Position numbers and translations under genes: made by a program
Part shown: piece after piece, positions 8,939 through 17,317 of the stretch
Layout: each line of letters starts with the position of its first letter
How positions within the stretch are numbered: position 1 is the stretch's first letter
DNA from: Chryseobacterium sp. RU37D
GTDB taxonomy: Bacteria; Bacteroidota; Bacteroidia; Flavobacteriales; Weeksellaceae
NCBI RefSeq assembly: GCF_900156075.1
Contig: NZ_FTMM01000002.1
Location: 62,001-126,000 of the forward strand
Reading direction: 5' to 3'
DNA: 64,000 nt
Notes under the pieces: model-generated
What the model was told of the DNA's origin: nothing
Database searches by the model: none
What the model saw: the letters and a program-made list of their open reading frames with translations, nothing else

Positions 8939-10279
8939 ATGCAATATATTGATAATATAATTTTTCTGATTTTATTAGTTGCAGGTTTGGGGCTCTTTGC
9001 AAAAAGTCTGCGAAAGATATACAGAAACATAAGGTTAGGACGAGAAATCAACCGAAACAACAGGAAAGGCGAACGCTGGGCTACCATGGTAAATGTGGCA
9101 ATGGGGCAAAGCAAAATGGGGAAACGCCCTATTGCTGGAATCCTTCACCTTTTTGTCTATGTTGGCTTTATCATTATTAATATTGAGCTTCTTGAGATCG
9201 TTGTTGACGGTATTTTCGGGACACATCGGTTTTTAGCGACAATTGTAGGGAATGGTTTTTACAGTGTCTTTACTGCAACTTTAGAAATTCTGGCTTTTTT
9301 AGTAGTAATCGGAGTTGTAACATTCTTTATCCGTAGAAATTTTTACGGTGTGAAAAGATTAACAATGAAGGAGCTTTTTGGATGGCCAAAACAGGATGCC
9401 AATTGGATTCTTATCATCGAGTTTGCTCTAATGATGGCTTTCTTCACCATGAATTCCTCAGACTATATTCTTCAGATGAGAGGTTTTGAAGGGTTTCATC
9501 ATTTAGGATCTTTTCCGATAACCGAAAGATCTTTTATTCCGTTTCTTGAAGTTTTCAGCTTTGATAACGGATTTCTTTTCCTTATCGAAAGAGCTGCATG
9601 GTGGTTTCATTTTGTAGGGATTTTATTCTTTATGAATTATCTTTATTATTCAAAACATTTACATATTATCCTCGCTTTCCCTAGTACTTGGTACGCTAAT
9701 CTGGAGAAAAAAGGAAAATTCAATAATCTGGAATCTGTTACCAAAGAAATTAAATTAATGATGGATCCTAACGCAGACCCTTACGCTGCTCCGGCAGAAG
9801 AGGAAACCGAAGTTTCGTCTAAATTTGGTGCAGAAGATGTTTTTGATTTGAACCAGGTGCAGCTGCTGAACGCATATTCCTGTACGGAATGCGGGCGTTG
9901 TACAGCCGTTTGTCCTGCAAATATTACAGGCAAAAAGCTTTCTCCAAGATTAATTTTAATGAAAACCAGAGACCGTCTGGAAGAAGTTGGTAAAAATATT
10001 GATAAAAATGGAAGCTTTGTTGATGACGGAAAGAAACTTTTGAATGATTATATTACAAAAGAAGAGCTTTGGGCTTGTACGACATGTAATGCATGTACGG
10101 AGGCTTGCCCGATATTGCTTGATCCGCTTTCTATTATTTTTGAAATGAGAAGATTCCTTGTGATGGAGCAGTCTGCGGCACCACAGGAGTTAAATCTTAT
10201 GATGACCAATGTAGAAAATAATGCTGCGCCTTGGCAGTATAATCAGGCAGACCGTCTGAACTGGGCAACAGAAAATTAG
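8939..10279 (+). CDS. Membrane-bound (Fe-S) oxidoreductase subunit (HdrC/GlpC-like)
   Basis: 446 residues. The N-terminal part is a membrane domain of four to five hydrophobic segments reminiscent of nitrate reductase gamma or HdrE. The C-terminal part is a double [4Fe-4S] ferredoxin domain with CTECGRCTAVCP (from about residue 315) and CTTCNACTEACP (about 380). It probably moves electrons between the quinone pool and a CCG-domain partner. The next gene encodes such a protein, so the pair resembles an HdrDE or LldE/GlpC-like quinone-linked module. The electron donor is unknown. The gene begins 9 nt after the MlaD stop. Confidence 0.85.
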   Translation: MQYIDNIIFLILLVAGLGLFAKSLRKIYRNIRLGREINRNNRKGERWATMVNVAMGQSKMGKRPIAGILHLFVYVGFIIINIELLEIVVDGIFGTHRFLATIVGNGFYSVFTATLEILAFLVVIGVVTFFIRRNFYGVKRLTMKELFGWPKQDANWILIIEFALMMAFFTMNSSDYILQMRGFEGFHHLGSFPITERSFIPFLEVFSFDNGFLFLIERAAWWFHFVGILFFMNYLYYSKHLHIILAFPSTWYANLEKKGKFNNLESVTKEIKLMMDPNADPYAAPAEEETEVSSKFGAEDVFDLNQVQLLNAYSCTECGRCTAVCPANITGKKLSPRLILMKTRDRLEEVGKNIDKNGSFVDDGKKLLNDYITKEELWACTTCNACTEACPILLDPLSIIFEMRRFLVMEQSAAPQELNLMMTNVENNAAPWQYNQADRLNWATEN

Positions 10280-10289
10280 ATAATTAAAC

Positions 10290-10356
10290 AATTTGAAAAT
10301 TTGAAAATTGACTTTATAGGCGTTTTCAGATTCTCGAATTCTCACATTTTCAAATT
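10290..10356. repeat. Short inverted repeat between the two Fe-S genes
   Basis: The arms AATTTGAAAAT (10290-10300) and ATTTTCAAATT (10346-10356) are perfect inverted copies flanking a TTTCAGATTCTCGAATTCTC segment. The phrase resembles AATTTGAAAATxTGA intergenic repeats seen in flavobacterial genomes (recollection, not checked). It lies between co-directional genes and could form a stem in the mRNA. Confidence 0.5.
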
Positions 10357-10363
10357 GACAACA

Positions 10364-11149
10364 ATGGATTTCAATATAAAAACAATGGCAGAATATGCTG
10401 CCGAAGGAAAATCACCTGAAGTTTTATTCTGGGTAGGCTGCTCGGGAAGTTTTGATGACCGTGCTAAAAAAATTACGAAAGCATTTTGCAAAATATTAAA
10501 TAAAATAGGCGTTAAATTTGCTGTTTTAGGCCAGGAAGAAAGCTGTACGGGCGATCCTGCAAAACGGGCGGGAAATGAATTTATTTTTCAAATGATGGCG
10601 TTGACAAATATCGAAATTCTGAACGCTTATGAAGTGAAAAAAATCGTAACGGCTTGCCCGCATTGTTTCAATACCCTTAAAAATGAATATCCCAGCTTGG
10701 GCGGTCATTATGAGGTTGTTCATCATACGCAATTCCTTAAAACTCTTATGGAAGAAGGCAGGTTGAAAATCGAAGGCGGTGCTTTCAGAGGGAAAAAAAT
10801 CACTTTCCATGATCCGTGCTATCTTGGAAGAGCCAATAATGAATATGAAGCGCCAAGAGTTTTGCTGGAAAAACTTGATGCAGAGCTTGTAGAAATGAAG
10901 CGCTGCAAAACCAACGGGCTTTGTTGTGGAGCGGGTGGTGCGCAGATGTTTAAAGAGCCGGAAAAAGGTAAAAAAGATATCAATATTGAAAGAACGGAAG
11001 AAGCGCTGTCTTTGGAACCTAAGGTAATTGCTACAGGTTGCCCGTTCTGTAATACCATGATGACAGACGGAGTAAAGCATTTTAACAAAAATGGAGAAGT
11101 TGCTGTAAAAGATATTGTTGAGCTTCTTACAGAGGCGGATGATTTGTAA
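10364..11149 (+). CDS. (Fe-S)-binding CCG-domain protein (HdrB/HdrD-like)
   Basis: Soluble protein of about 261 residues with two cysteine-rich CCG-type clusters. The first includes VGCSG, ESCTGDPAKR and TACPHCFNT. The second includes FHDPCYLGR, LCCGAGGAQM and TGCPFCNTM. These motifs bind a noncubane or [4Fe-4S] cluster in heterodisulfide-reductase-like and lactate/glycolate oxidase subunits. The ATG at 10364 (MDFNIKTMAEY) is preferred to the TTG at 10301, because the upstream stretch is an AT-rich repeat that reads poorly as protein. It most likely works with the membrane ferredoxin encoded just before it. Confidence 0.88.
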   Translation: MDFNIKTMAEYAAEGKSPEVLFWVGCSGSFDDRAKKITKAFCKILNKIGVKFAVLGQEESCTGDPAKRAGNEFIFQMMALTNIEILNAYEVKKIVTACPHCFNTLKNEYPSLGGHYEVVHHTQFLKTLMEEGRLKIEGGAFRGKKITFHDPCYLGRANNEYEAPRVLLEKLDAELVEMKRCKTNGLCCGAGGAQMFKEPEKGKKDINIERTEEALSLEPKVIATGCPFCNTMMTDGVKHFNKNGEVAVKDIVELLTEADDL

Positions 11150-11218
11150 TGATATTGTATTATCTACCGAAGACCGATTATTTCACAACAACCGGCGAAT
11201 TTTGGGCTGAATGAATAT

Positions 11219-11488
11219 TTGGATATTATTTTAATTAAAGTATTGAAATTTAAAAGGGTAAGTTTTATATCTTTTGGGCTTTTAGAGTTGATATTTTTCT
11301 ATTCTAAAGACTGGTGGATTCGTATTTTTTCAGCTTGTATTTTTGTAAATATTTATATTAAATTTTTATTTTTCCCCCACTCAGCTGGTTTGAGATTCTT
11401 TTTCGGATTTATTATTCTGCTCTTAATTATGTTTTTGTATTCATTAAGCAAAAAATATAATGGCTTTAAACTCAGGAAAATTGCTTAA
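11219..11488 (+). CDS. Small hydrophobic protein of unknown function
   Basis: ORF of up to 89 codons with three predicted membrane helices (SFISFGLLELIFFYS, IRIFSACIFVNIYIKFLFF and GFIILLLIMFLYSL) and a basic tail. It has no ATG start: the frame opens with TTG at 11219, or TTG at 11240 giving MKFKRVSF. It is preceded by a 21-codon ATG ORF at 11149-11214 that overlaps the previous gene's stop (ATGATATTG). I do not recognise the family. The lack of an ATG makes expression uncertain. Confidence 0.4.
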   Translation: MDIILIKVLKFKRVSFISFGLLELIFFYSKDWWIRIFSACIFVNIYIKFLFFPHSAGLRFFFGFIILLLIMFLYSLSKKYNGFKLRKIA

Positions 11489-11511
11489 TTTTATACTTTA
11501 AATTATCAGAA

Positions 11512-12000
11512 ATGAAGATTGAAGAATCAAGCATAGTAGAAACAAACGATTATAGGGTGATCATATATCCAGCGTCAAGGCCTTTAGAAACTAAAGAGGC
11601 AAAAGCAATTACAGAAAAATTGTTTGATTTTTTGGCGACTTGGGCGGCGCATGGGAAACCACTTTCCTCATCTTTTAAAATTGAAAAAAACCAGTTTATT
11701 GTTATCTGCGTAGATGAAGAAAAAGAAATGGCTTCGGGATGCAGCATTGACGCGTTAGGAAAGGCGATGAAAGAGATTGACGAGCAGTATCAGCTGGGGC
11801 TTTTCGACCGGATGAAGGCGAGCTATGTAGAAAATGGAGAGGTAAAAACGTTAAAACTTTTTGATTTTAAGTCAAAAATTAAAAGTGGCGAAATTTCTAA
11901 AGACATCCAGGTGTTTGACTTTTCAAAAAATACGTATATGGAATTTATAGGAAATTTTCTTCTGCCATTTGAAAGAAGCTGGGCTGCCGGGATTAAATAA
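11512..12000 (+). CDS. Conserved Bacteroidota protein (often mislabelled ABC transporter ATPase)
   Basis: 162-residue soluble protein. Relatives in flavobacterial genomes are commonly named 'ABC transporter ATPase', but I see no Walker A, Walker B or ABC signature, so that name should not be trusted. It is acidic overall, with a conserved-looking core SRPLETKEAKAI and FLATWAAHGKPL and a C-terminal FLLPFERSW. It has no signal peptide and no membrane helices. The function is unknown. It follows the Fe-S gene pair in the same direction and ends just before a hairpin terminator. Confidence 0.75.
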   Translation: MKIEESSIVETNDYRVIIYPASRPLETKEAKAITEKLFDFLATWAAHGKPLSSSFKIEKNQFIVICVDEEKEMASGCSIDALGKAMKEIDEQYQLGLFDRMKASYVENGEVKTLKLFDFKSKIKSGEISKDIQVFDFSKNTYMEFIGNFLLPFERSWAAGIK

Positions 12001-12020
12001 GATTACATATAATTAATAAA

Positions 12021-12051
12021 AAAGAAAGTGGAACTATTCCGCTTTTTTTGC
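12021..12051 (+). terminator. Intrinsic terminator upstream of the glycosyltransferase
   Basis: A 9-bp stem with one G-T pair (AAAGTGGAA with TTCCGCTTT) and a 3-nt loop is followed by a T run. It ends the preceding transcription unit and argues against starting the glycosyltransferase at 12028. Confidence 0.75.
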
Positions 12052-12117
12052 TTAAAGTATATTTATGAAAAATCCTTAAATAAATGGGATTTAGTGAAAA
12101 TTATTCTAAAAACCAGA

Positions 12118-13242
12118 ATGGCGAAAATTCTTTTTTTAACCACCGCTCACCGATATGATGATGATAGGATTTTTTATCATCAGGCAAAAGCGCTCAAAGA
12201 TCAGGGAGATCAGGTGAAAATTTGCAGTTTATCGTCAGAATTTCGGGGCTTTATTGATGGTATCGAAATAGAATCTTATTCGGTTTTGGATAAGAGCACG
12301 GAAGAGAAAACGAGAGTTTTCGAAAGAGTTTGCGATTCCTTTCAGCCCGAGTATATTATTTGTTCTGAGCCTTTAGCCGTTATAGCTGCCAGGAAGTTTA
12401 AGAAAAAGAAAAAAATCAGTATTATTTATGATATTACCGAATGGTATCCATCCATGAGGATGGTTGAAAGCTTTTCATTTCCTTTAAAGGTTTTTCATGT
12501 GGTGAAATTTTTTTTAATTCAGTTATTTGCGGGCTGGATAAGCAGCCATTATATTTTTGGAGAAGAAACGAAAAAATTTCCTTTAGCTTATTTTTTTCCG
12601 TTTAAAAAGTCAATTATTTTGCCTTATTATCCGGATGATATTTATGTTCATAAGCAGATAAATACACTTGTTCCTGATAAGATTAATCTTTGCTATACAG
12701 GCCAATTTTCAGAAGAAAAAGGAGTCGGGAATTTTTTTGCTGTAATTGATAATTTAAGAAAAAAGAAGCCTGATTTGAATATTGTAATATTATTGATTGG
12801 TGGCTCCAAAAAAGAAAAAGACAAAAAATATTTTTCTGGGTTACTTGAAAAGTATAAGTTTGAAAATATTGAAATAAGAAATAATGCATCCTTTGAAGGC
12901 TTTACAAAATCATATGCTGATGCTGATATTTGTTTTGATTTACGAACGATGAATTATGAAAATCATCACTGCTTGCCTATTAAAATATTTTATTACTCGG
13001 CTTCGGGAAAACCTGTAATCTATACAAATCTTAAAGCAACAAGGCAGCATATGGATGTTTCAAAGTTTGGTTTTTTGGTTGATCCTGAGAATTATGAAGC
13101 TATTGCAGATAATATTTTACAATATATCAATAATCCTGAATTATATGCTAAACATGCACAAAATGCACGAAGAGAATACGAAAAGCATTTCAACTGGAAT
13201 GTGATCAAAAGTTCATTTTTAAACTTCATCAAAAATCCATAA
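12118..13242 (+). CDS. Glycosyltransferase (GT-B fold, family 4-like)
   Basis: About 374 residues. There is a Rossmann-like N-terminal domain starting AKILFLTTAHRYDDDRIFYH, a hydrophobic stretch near the middle, and a C-terminal nucleotide-sugar domain with CYTGQFSEEKGVGNF. A GT4-type region follows: DADICFDLR...LPIKIFYYSASGKPVIYTN. The ATG at 12118 is chosen over 12028 because the earlier extension overlaps a terminator hairpin. The next gene, 6 nt downstream, encodes a polysaccharide flippase, so both probably act in surface glycan assembly. The acceptor and sugar cannot be told. Confidence 0.82.
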   Translation: MAKILFLTTAHRYDDDRIFYHQAKALKDQGDQVKICSLSSEFRGFIDGIEIESYSVLDKSTEEKTRVFERVCDSFQPEYIICSEPLAVIAARKFKKKKKISIIYDITEWYPSMRMVESFSFPLKVFHVVKFFLIQLFAGWISSHYIFGEETKKFPLAYFFPFKKSIILPYYPDDIYVHKQINTLVPDKINLCYTGQFSEEKGVGNFFAVIDNLRKKKPDLNIVILLIGGSKKEKDKKYFSGLLEKYKFENIEIRNNASFEGFTKSYADADICFDLRTMNYENHHCLPIKIFYYSASGKPVIYTNLKATRQHMDVSKFGFLVDPENYEAIADNILQYINNPELYAKHAQNARREYEKHFNWNVIKSSFLNFIKNP

Positions 13243-13248
13243 CGTAAG

Positions 13249-14502
13249 ATGAAGCAAAATACTATTTTAAAAACATTTTTTTCGCGGTTTTTAATATTGA
13301 TATTAAATTTCGGATTGGTCATTTATTCCACAAATATGTGGGGAAGTGCAGGAAAAGGTGCTATCTCAATAGTGATTGCCAACCTTACGATCATCAGTTT
13401 TTTCGCTAATATTTTTGTGGGGAGCAGCATGACTTATTTCGCTTCGAAATACAAAACAGAGGAAATTTTACTGTTTGCGTATTTATGGTCAATTATTATT
13501 GGAGTTTTAATTTCAATTACTTTTAGTTTTAATCATGCTCTGAAGTATTCTAATTACCTGATTGCACTTTCTGTATTGTCTTCTCTTTTGGCCGCAAATA
13601 TCAATTTGTTTGTCGGGCAGCAGAATATCAAAATGTTTAATTTATACACTGTTTTGCAACAGATAATTCATATTATTTTTATCATAATAATTGTCTATAT
13701 CATTAAAATTACTTCCGTTGAATCTTATTTTATTGCACAGATAAGTTGTTTTACTGTTTTGTTTTTGATAAGTATTTTTCAGGTTTTAAAGTATTGTGAT
13801 TTTAAAAATATTTCTTTTTCTAAAGCAATTTGTGGTAAATTATTCGATTATGGTTGGAAGACACAATTGAGCGCTTTTTTACAATTTCTTAATAATAGGG
13901 TATCTTTTTATTTCCTCGAATATTTTAAAGGTATTGTAAGTGTTGGGGTTTTTTCTGTCGGGATTGCTTTTTCTGAGGCGATCTGGACGGTCAGCCGAAG
14001 CCTTTCTATAGTACTCTATGCGGATGTTGTAAACAACAAAAATTCAAATGAAGCCATTGAAAAGACCAAAGTTTCTTTAAGGATTAGCTTTCTGATTACT
14101 TTATTGTTTATTATGGTCATGCTGCTAATTCCTGCAGAAGTGTATTCTATGATTTTTGGGAAAGATTTTAATCAGACTAAAGAAATTGTTTTACTTCTTT
14201 CACCCGGAATTTTAGCAATTGCGATAAGCAACATTATCGGGTATTATTTTGCGGGCATTAATAAGTTAAGGATTTTAAATATAAAGGCAATTATCAGCTT
14301 GATTTTTACTATAATCTCTTCGTTTTTCATTATTCCGAAATGGGGTATAAGAGGGGCTTGTGTAATTGCTTCCATTTCCTATTGTCTTTCATCTGCTTTG
14401 TTATTTTGGAGATTTTATCAAATAACAGACTTTCATTTTCAGGATTTTTTTCTTTCAAAAAAAGAATTTAATTTGCTACTGAGGAAAGTTATCAAAAGAT
14501 AA
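13249..14502 (+). CDS. Polysaccharide flippase (Wzx/MATE-like membrane protein)
   Basis: 417 residues with about 12 hydrophobic helices, the length and pattern of the polysaccharide biosynthesis (Wzx/RfbX) branch of the MOP superfamily. Typical features are the N-terminal arginine in a transmembrane start (FFSRFLILILNFGLVIYSTNMWG) and repeated GxG-containing loops. It would flip lipid-linked oligosaccharide across the inner membrane. It starts 6 nt after the glycosyltransferase stop, indicating co-transcription. No larger capsule or O-antigen cluster surrounds the pair, so it may be a stand-alone glycan module. Confidence 0.8.
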   Translation: MKQNTILKTFFSRFLILILNFGLVIYSTNMWGSAGKGAISIVIANLTIISFFANIFVGSSMTYFASKYKTEEILLFAYLWSIIIGVLISITFSFNHALKYSNYLIALSVLSSLLAANINLFVGQQNIKMFNLYTVLQQIIHIIFIIIIVYIIKITSVESYFIAQISCFTVLFLISIFQVLKYCDFKNISFSKAICGKLFDYGWKTQLSAFLQFLNNRVSFYFLEYFKGIVSVGVFSVGIAFSEAIWTVSRSLSIVLYADVVNNKNSNEAIEKTKVSLRISFLITLLFIMVMLLIPAEVYSMIFGKDFNQTKEIVLLLSPGILAIAISNIIGYYFAGINKLRILNIKAIISLIFTIISSFFIIPKWGIRGACVIASISYCLSSALLFWRFYQITDFHFQDFFLSKKEFNLLLRKVIKR

Positions 14503-14559
14503 TTTCTGTGTACATTTTGAGTTTAAATAATTTATCATTCAAAAATTAAAATAAGTTTT

Positions 14560-14567
14560 TATCTTTG
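14560..14567 (+). promoter_or_regulatory. -7 box 5 nt before a lipoprotein start
   Basis: TATCTTTG matches TAnnTTTG exactly and ends only 5 nt before the ATG at 14573. If used, the transcript would start at or within a few bases of the start codon (leaderless or nearly so). Confidence 0.5.
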
Positions 14568-14572
14568 TAAGA

Positions 14573-15076
14573 ATGAGGAATATTGTTTTTGGCTTTCTGG
14601 TATTTTTTTGCACATTTCTAGGCTGTAGAAACGGCGATGATGATCTTCAGGAAATTGATCAGATCTTGAATATATACATGAAAAATAGTGCCGGAAGGGA
14701 TTTATTTCATATAAAAAAAAATATGACTTATTTTATATATAGCATGAATGATGTCAACGGTAATTCAGATAATGCCCCTGTGAACAGTTTCTTAAAGGCT
14801 ACTGCGGATTCTACACTTTTTATAGAATATATCGCGGGTGCGAAAAGGATTGGAGTGGATACGCTGGATCTGAATAATAAAAGATATGAGTCCATAATTG
14901 CTTTAGCAATGATTAAAAGGCTGAATAACACGATTCTGGATACCATTAATGATACCTTGAAAATAGAATACCGGATGACACCCACAGTTTTTGAAGTCTC
15001 GAAAGTTTATTATAATGATACTTTGAGGTTTACAAAAACTCCGGGTTCCTCAAACGTAGTTACTATCGTAAAATAA
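14573..15076 (+). CDS. Predicted lipoprotein of unknown function
   Basis: 167 residues with a lipoprotein signal peptide: an arginine, a hydrophobic core and the lipobox FLGC (Cys at about 18). The mature part is acidic and mostly beta or mixed in character, with no family motif that I recognise. It would be anchored in the membrane facing the periplasm. An exact -7 box ends 5 nt before the ATG. It precedes serS by 66 nt, but a functional link is unlikely. Confidence 0.7.
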   Translation: MRNIVFGFLVFFCTFLGCRNGDDDLQEIDQILNIYMKNSAGRDLFHIKKNMTYFIYSMNDVNGNSDNAPVNSFLKATADSTLFIEYIAGAKRIGVDTLDLNNKRYESIIALAMIKRLNNTILDTINDTLKIEYRMTPTVFEVSKVYYNDTLRFTKTPGSSNVVTIVK

Positions 15077-15142
15077 TTTTTTAAATTTGCAAAACTGTTG
15101 ATTTTTTAAGCTCAACATTCTAATAATTAACATCTCAATAAA

Positions 15143-16411
15143 ATGTTACAAGTCAATTTTTTGCGCGACAATAAAGAGCGCGTTTTAGAAGGTCTTAAGA
15201 AAAGACAATTCAAGAATCTTGAATTGGTAGATGAGGCTATTGCTACTGACGAAAAAAGAAAAAAAATTCAGTTTGAATTGGATTCCCAGCTTTCCGAAAT
15301 CAACAGAATCTCCAAGGAAATAGGGATTTTAATGAAAGAAGGAAAAAAAGAAGAAGCAGAATTATCAAAATCTAAAACAGCGCAATATAAATCGTCCAGC
15401 AAAGAATTGGAGCAGGAACTGGATAATGTGGAGCTTGATTTGATGAATATTCTATATCAAATTCCCAACATCCCAAATGAACTGGTGAAGTATGGTGCTT
15501 CTGCAGACGATAATGAAATTATTTATCAGTCTCATGATGTAAAAGGTCTCGGCGAAGGTGCAATCCCTCACTGGGAGCTTGCCAAAAAATATAATATTAT
15601 TGATTTTGAACTTGGAGTGAAAATTGCCGGTGCAGGTTTCCCTGTTTATCTGGGAAAAGGAGCAAGACTGCAGCGAGCTCTGGTTCAATATTTCTTGGAT
15701 AAAAATGTTGAAAAAGGATATTTGGAAGTAAATCCACCTCATGTTATCAATGAGGCTTCCGGTTACGGGACAGGGCAATTGCCTGATAAGGAAGGGCAGA
15801 TGTATTATATTGAGGAAGATGATTTGTATTTAATTCCGACCGCAGAGGTTCCGGTGACGAATTTATACCGCGATGTTCTTTTCAACGAAAAAGATTTGCC
15901 GATCAAAAATACAGCATTCTCTCAGTGCTACAGAAGGGAAGCTGGAAGCTACGGGGCCCATGTAAGAGGTTTGAACCGTCTTCACCAGTTTGAAAAAGTA
16001 GAAATCGTAAGAATTGAAAAACCAGAAAATTCTTATGCAGTATTGGAAGAAATGGTAGAACATATCAAGGAAATCTTAATGGATCTTGAATTACCTTTCA
16101 GAATATTAAGGCTTTGCGGCGGTGATACAGGCTTTGCTTCTGCCATGACTTACGATTTTGAAGTTTGGAGTGCGGCTCAGGAAATGTGGCTGGAGGTAAG
16201 TTCAGTTTCTAATTTTGAAACTTTTCAGGCTAACAGGTTGAAATGCCGTTATAAGGCAGATGGAAAGTCTCAATTGGTTCATACACTGAACGGTTCTGCA
16301 ATGGCGCTGCCTAGAATTATGGCTGCTTTGCTTGAAAATAATCAAACTGTAAATGGAATAAAGCTTCCGAAAAAAATCGCTGAATATGCGAGATTTGATG
16401 TTATTAATTAG
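15143..16411 (+). CDS. serS: Seryl-tRNA synthetase
   Basis: Class II aminoacyl-tRNA synthetase of 422 residues that charges tRNA-Ser (and tRNA-Sec where present). The N-terminal antiparallel coiled-coil arm (about 30-105, rich in K/E and starting ATDEKRKKIQFELDSQL) contacts the long variable arm of tRNA-Ser. The catalytic domain shows motif 2 (FSQCYRREAGSYG...RGLNRLHQFEKVE) and motif 3 (NGSAMALPRIMAALLENNQ). All core motifs are present. It is followed by a strong terminator. Confidence 0.97.
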   Translation: MLQVNFLRDNKERVLEGLKKRQFKNLELVDEAIATDEKRKKIQFELDSQLSEINRISKEIGILMKEGKKEEAELSKSKTAQYKSSSKELEQELDNVELDLMNILYQIPNIPNELVKYGASADDNEIIYQSHDVKGLGEGAIPHWELAKKYNIIDFELGVKIAGAGFPVYLGKGARLQRALVQYFLDKNVEKGYLEVNPPHVINEASGYGTGQLPDKEGQMYYIEEDDLYLIPTAEVPVTNLYRDVLFNEKDLPIKNTAFSQCYRREAGSYGAHVRGLNRLHQFEKVEIVRIEKPENSYAVLEEMVEHIKEILMDLELPFRILRLCGGDTGFASAMTYDFEVWSAAQEMWLEVSSVSNFETFQANRLKCRYKADGKSQLVHTLNGSAMALPRIMAALLENNQTVNGIKLPKKIAEYARFDVIN

Positions 16412-16433
16412 ATTATCATACTTAAAAATAAAG

Positions 16434-16460
16434 AAAACTCCGAAAATTTCGGAGTTTTTT
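16434..16460 (+). terminator. Intrinsic terminator after serS
   Basis: A 10-bp stem (AAAACTCCGA with TCGGAGTTTT) with a 5-nt loop runs into T residues, 22 nt after the serS stop. Confidence 0.9.
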
Positions 16461-16494
16461 GTTTGCAAATTATTATTTTCTGTCATTTAAAAAG

Positions 16495-16527
16495 AAACCT
16501 AGCAGGTTTTTAAAACCTGTTAGGTTT
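16495..16527. repeat. Inverted repeat AAACCTaGCAGGTTTT / AAAACCTGtTAGGTTT
   Basis: A near-perfect palindromic hairpin of 16-bp arms lies in the convergent gap between serS and the SafE-like gene. Repeats of this 'AACCTxxCAGGTTTT' type recur between genes in many flavobacteria (general recollection). Here it may serve as a bidirectional terminator or be a REP-like element. Confidence 0.7.
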
Positions 16528-16549
16528 GTGCATGTAAAATCAGATTTAA

Positions 16550-17317
16550 TTAATGACAATTAACCTTCCTATGATCATGTGTGCTGTGGTCACTGGGTAA
16601 ATGGCAATCCCCCTGATTGTCTTTGGAAATCGTCATCGCTTCGGCTGGTGGAGAAATGTAAGGAATTCCCAATTCCAGGCCTCTGACAATAAATAATCCT
16701 CCTAAAATGATCATGACAACAGGGATCACCTTTAAAACTTTTATTCTGAATGCCTGACTCATTAAATTTCCGGCTAAAACCACCGCAAACATGAAAGGAA
16801 ATGTTCCTAATCCAAATAAAGCCATATACAAAGCTCCCTGCCAAATTCCTCCGCTTGCAAGACTGGCTGTAAGAGCCATATAGACCATTCCGCACGGCAA
16901 AAATCCATTTAATAATCCTGTCGTGAATCTTGAGCGGTAATCTGCTCTTTGAAGCAGTTTTCCTAAATTTAATTTTACTTTAAATAAAAACTTAGAAAAA
17001 AATGGAATTTTTGAAGCAAAATCTTTACCTCCAAAAGAAAAAACAGCCATTACGATCAACAAAATTCCAACACCTATTGTCAAATATCTTTGAAAACCTG
17101 CCATCTCAAAGCCCTTTCCAATAATTCCCAAAATGGCACCCAAAAGAGAATATGTTAAAATTCTTCCGAATTGGTATGTGAGATTTTGAAGGTAATAATT
17201 GGTAGCCTGTTGTTTAGTTAATCCCATCGACAGAGCAATAGGTCCGCACATTCCTATACAGTGGAATCCGGAACCGAAACCGAGAGCGATTGCCGATATA
17301 ATAAGTGTTATTTCCAT
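16550..17317 (-). CDS. TauE/SafE-family (UreH-like) membrane protein with metal-binding tail
   Basis: 255-residue inner-membrane protein with about six helices. The N-terminal motif GFGSGFHCIGMCGPIALSMG is typical of the 'sulfite exporter TauE/SafE' proteins found beside cbb3 oxidase genes, whose real role is probably copper or nickel handling. The second half repeats the pattern (NGFLPCGMVYMAL). The last 19 residues are rich in His and Cys (CHLPSDHSTHDH...CH), suggesting a metal-binding tail. It overlaps the upstream fixH by 10 nt, so it is translated as part of the cbb3 assembly operon. Confidence 0.85.
   Translation of the reverse strand: MEITLIISAIALGFGSGFHCIGMCGPIALSMGLTKQQATNYYLQNLTYQFGRILTYSLLGAILGIIGKGFEMAGFQRYLTIGVGILLIVMAVFSFGGKDFASKIPFFSKFLFKVKLNLGKLLQRADYRSRFTTGLLNGFLPCGMVYMALTASLASGGIWQGALYMALFGLGTFPFMFAVVLAGNLMSQAFRIKVLKVIPVVMIILGGLFIVRGLELGIPYISPPAEAMTISKDNQGDCHLPSDHSTHDHRKVNCH

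Noticed and set aside
10526-11080. 184-codon minus-strand ORF inside the CCG-domain gene
   Set aside because: Antisense shadow of a gene with intact cysteine motifs. No promoter or recognisable family.
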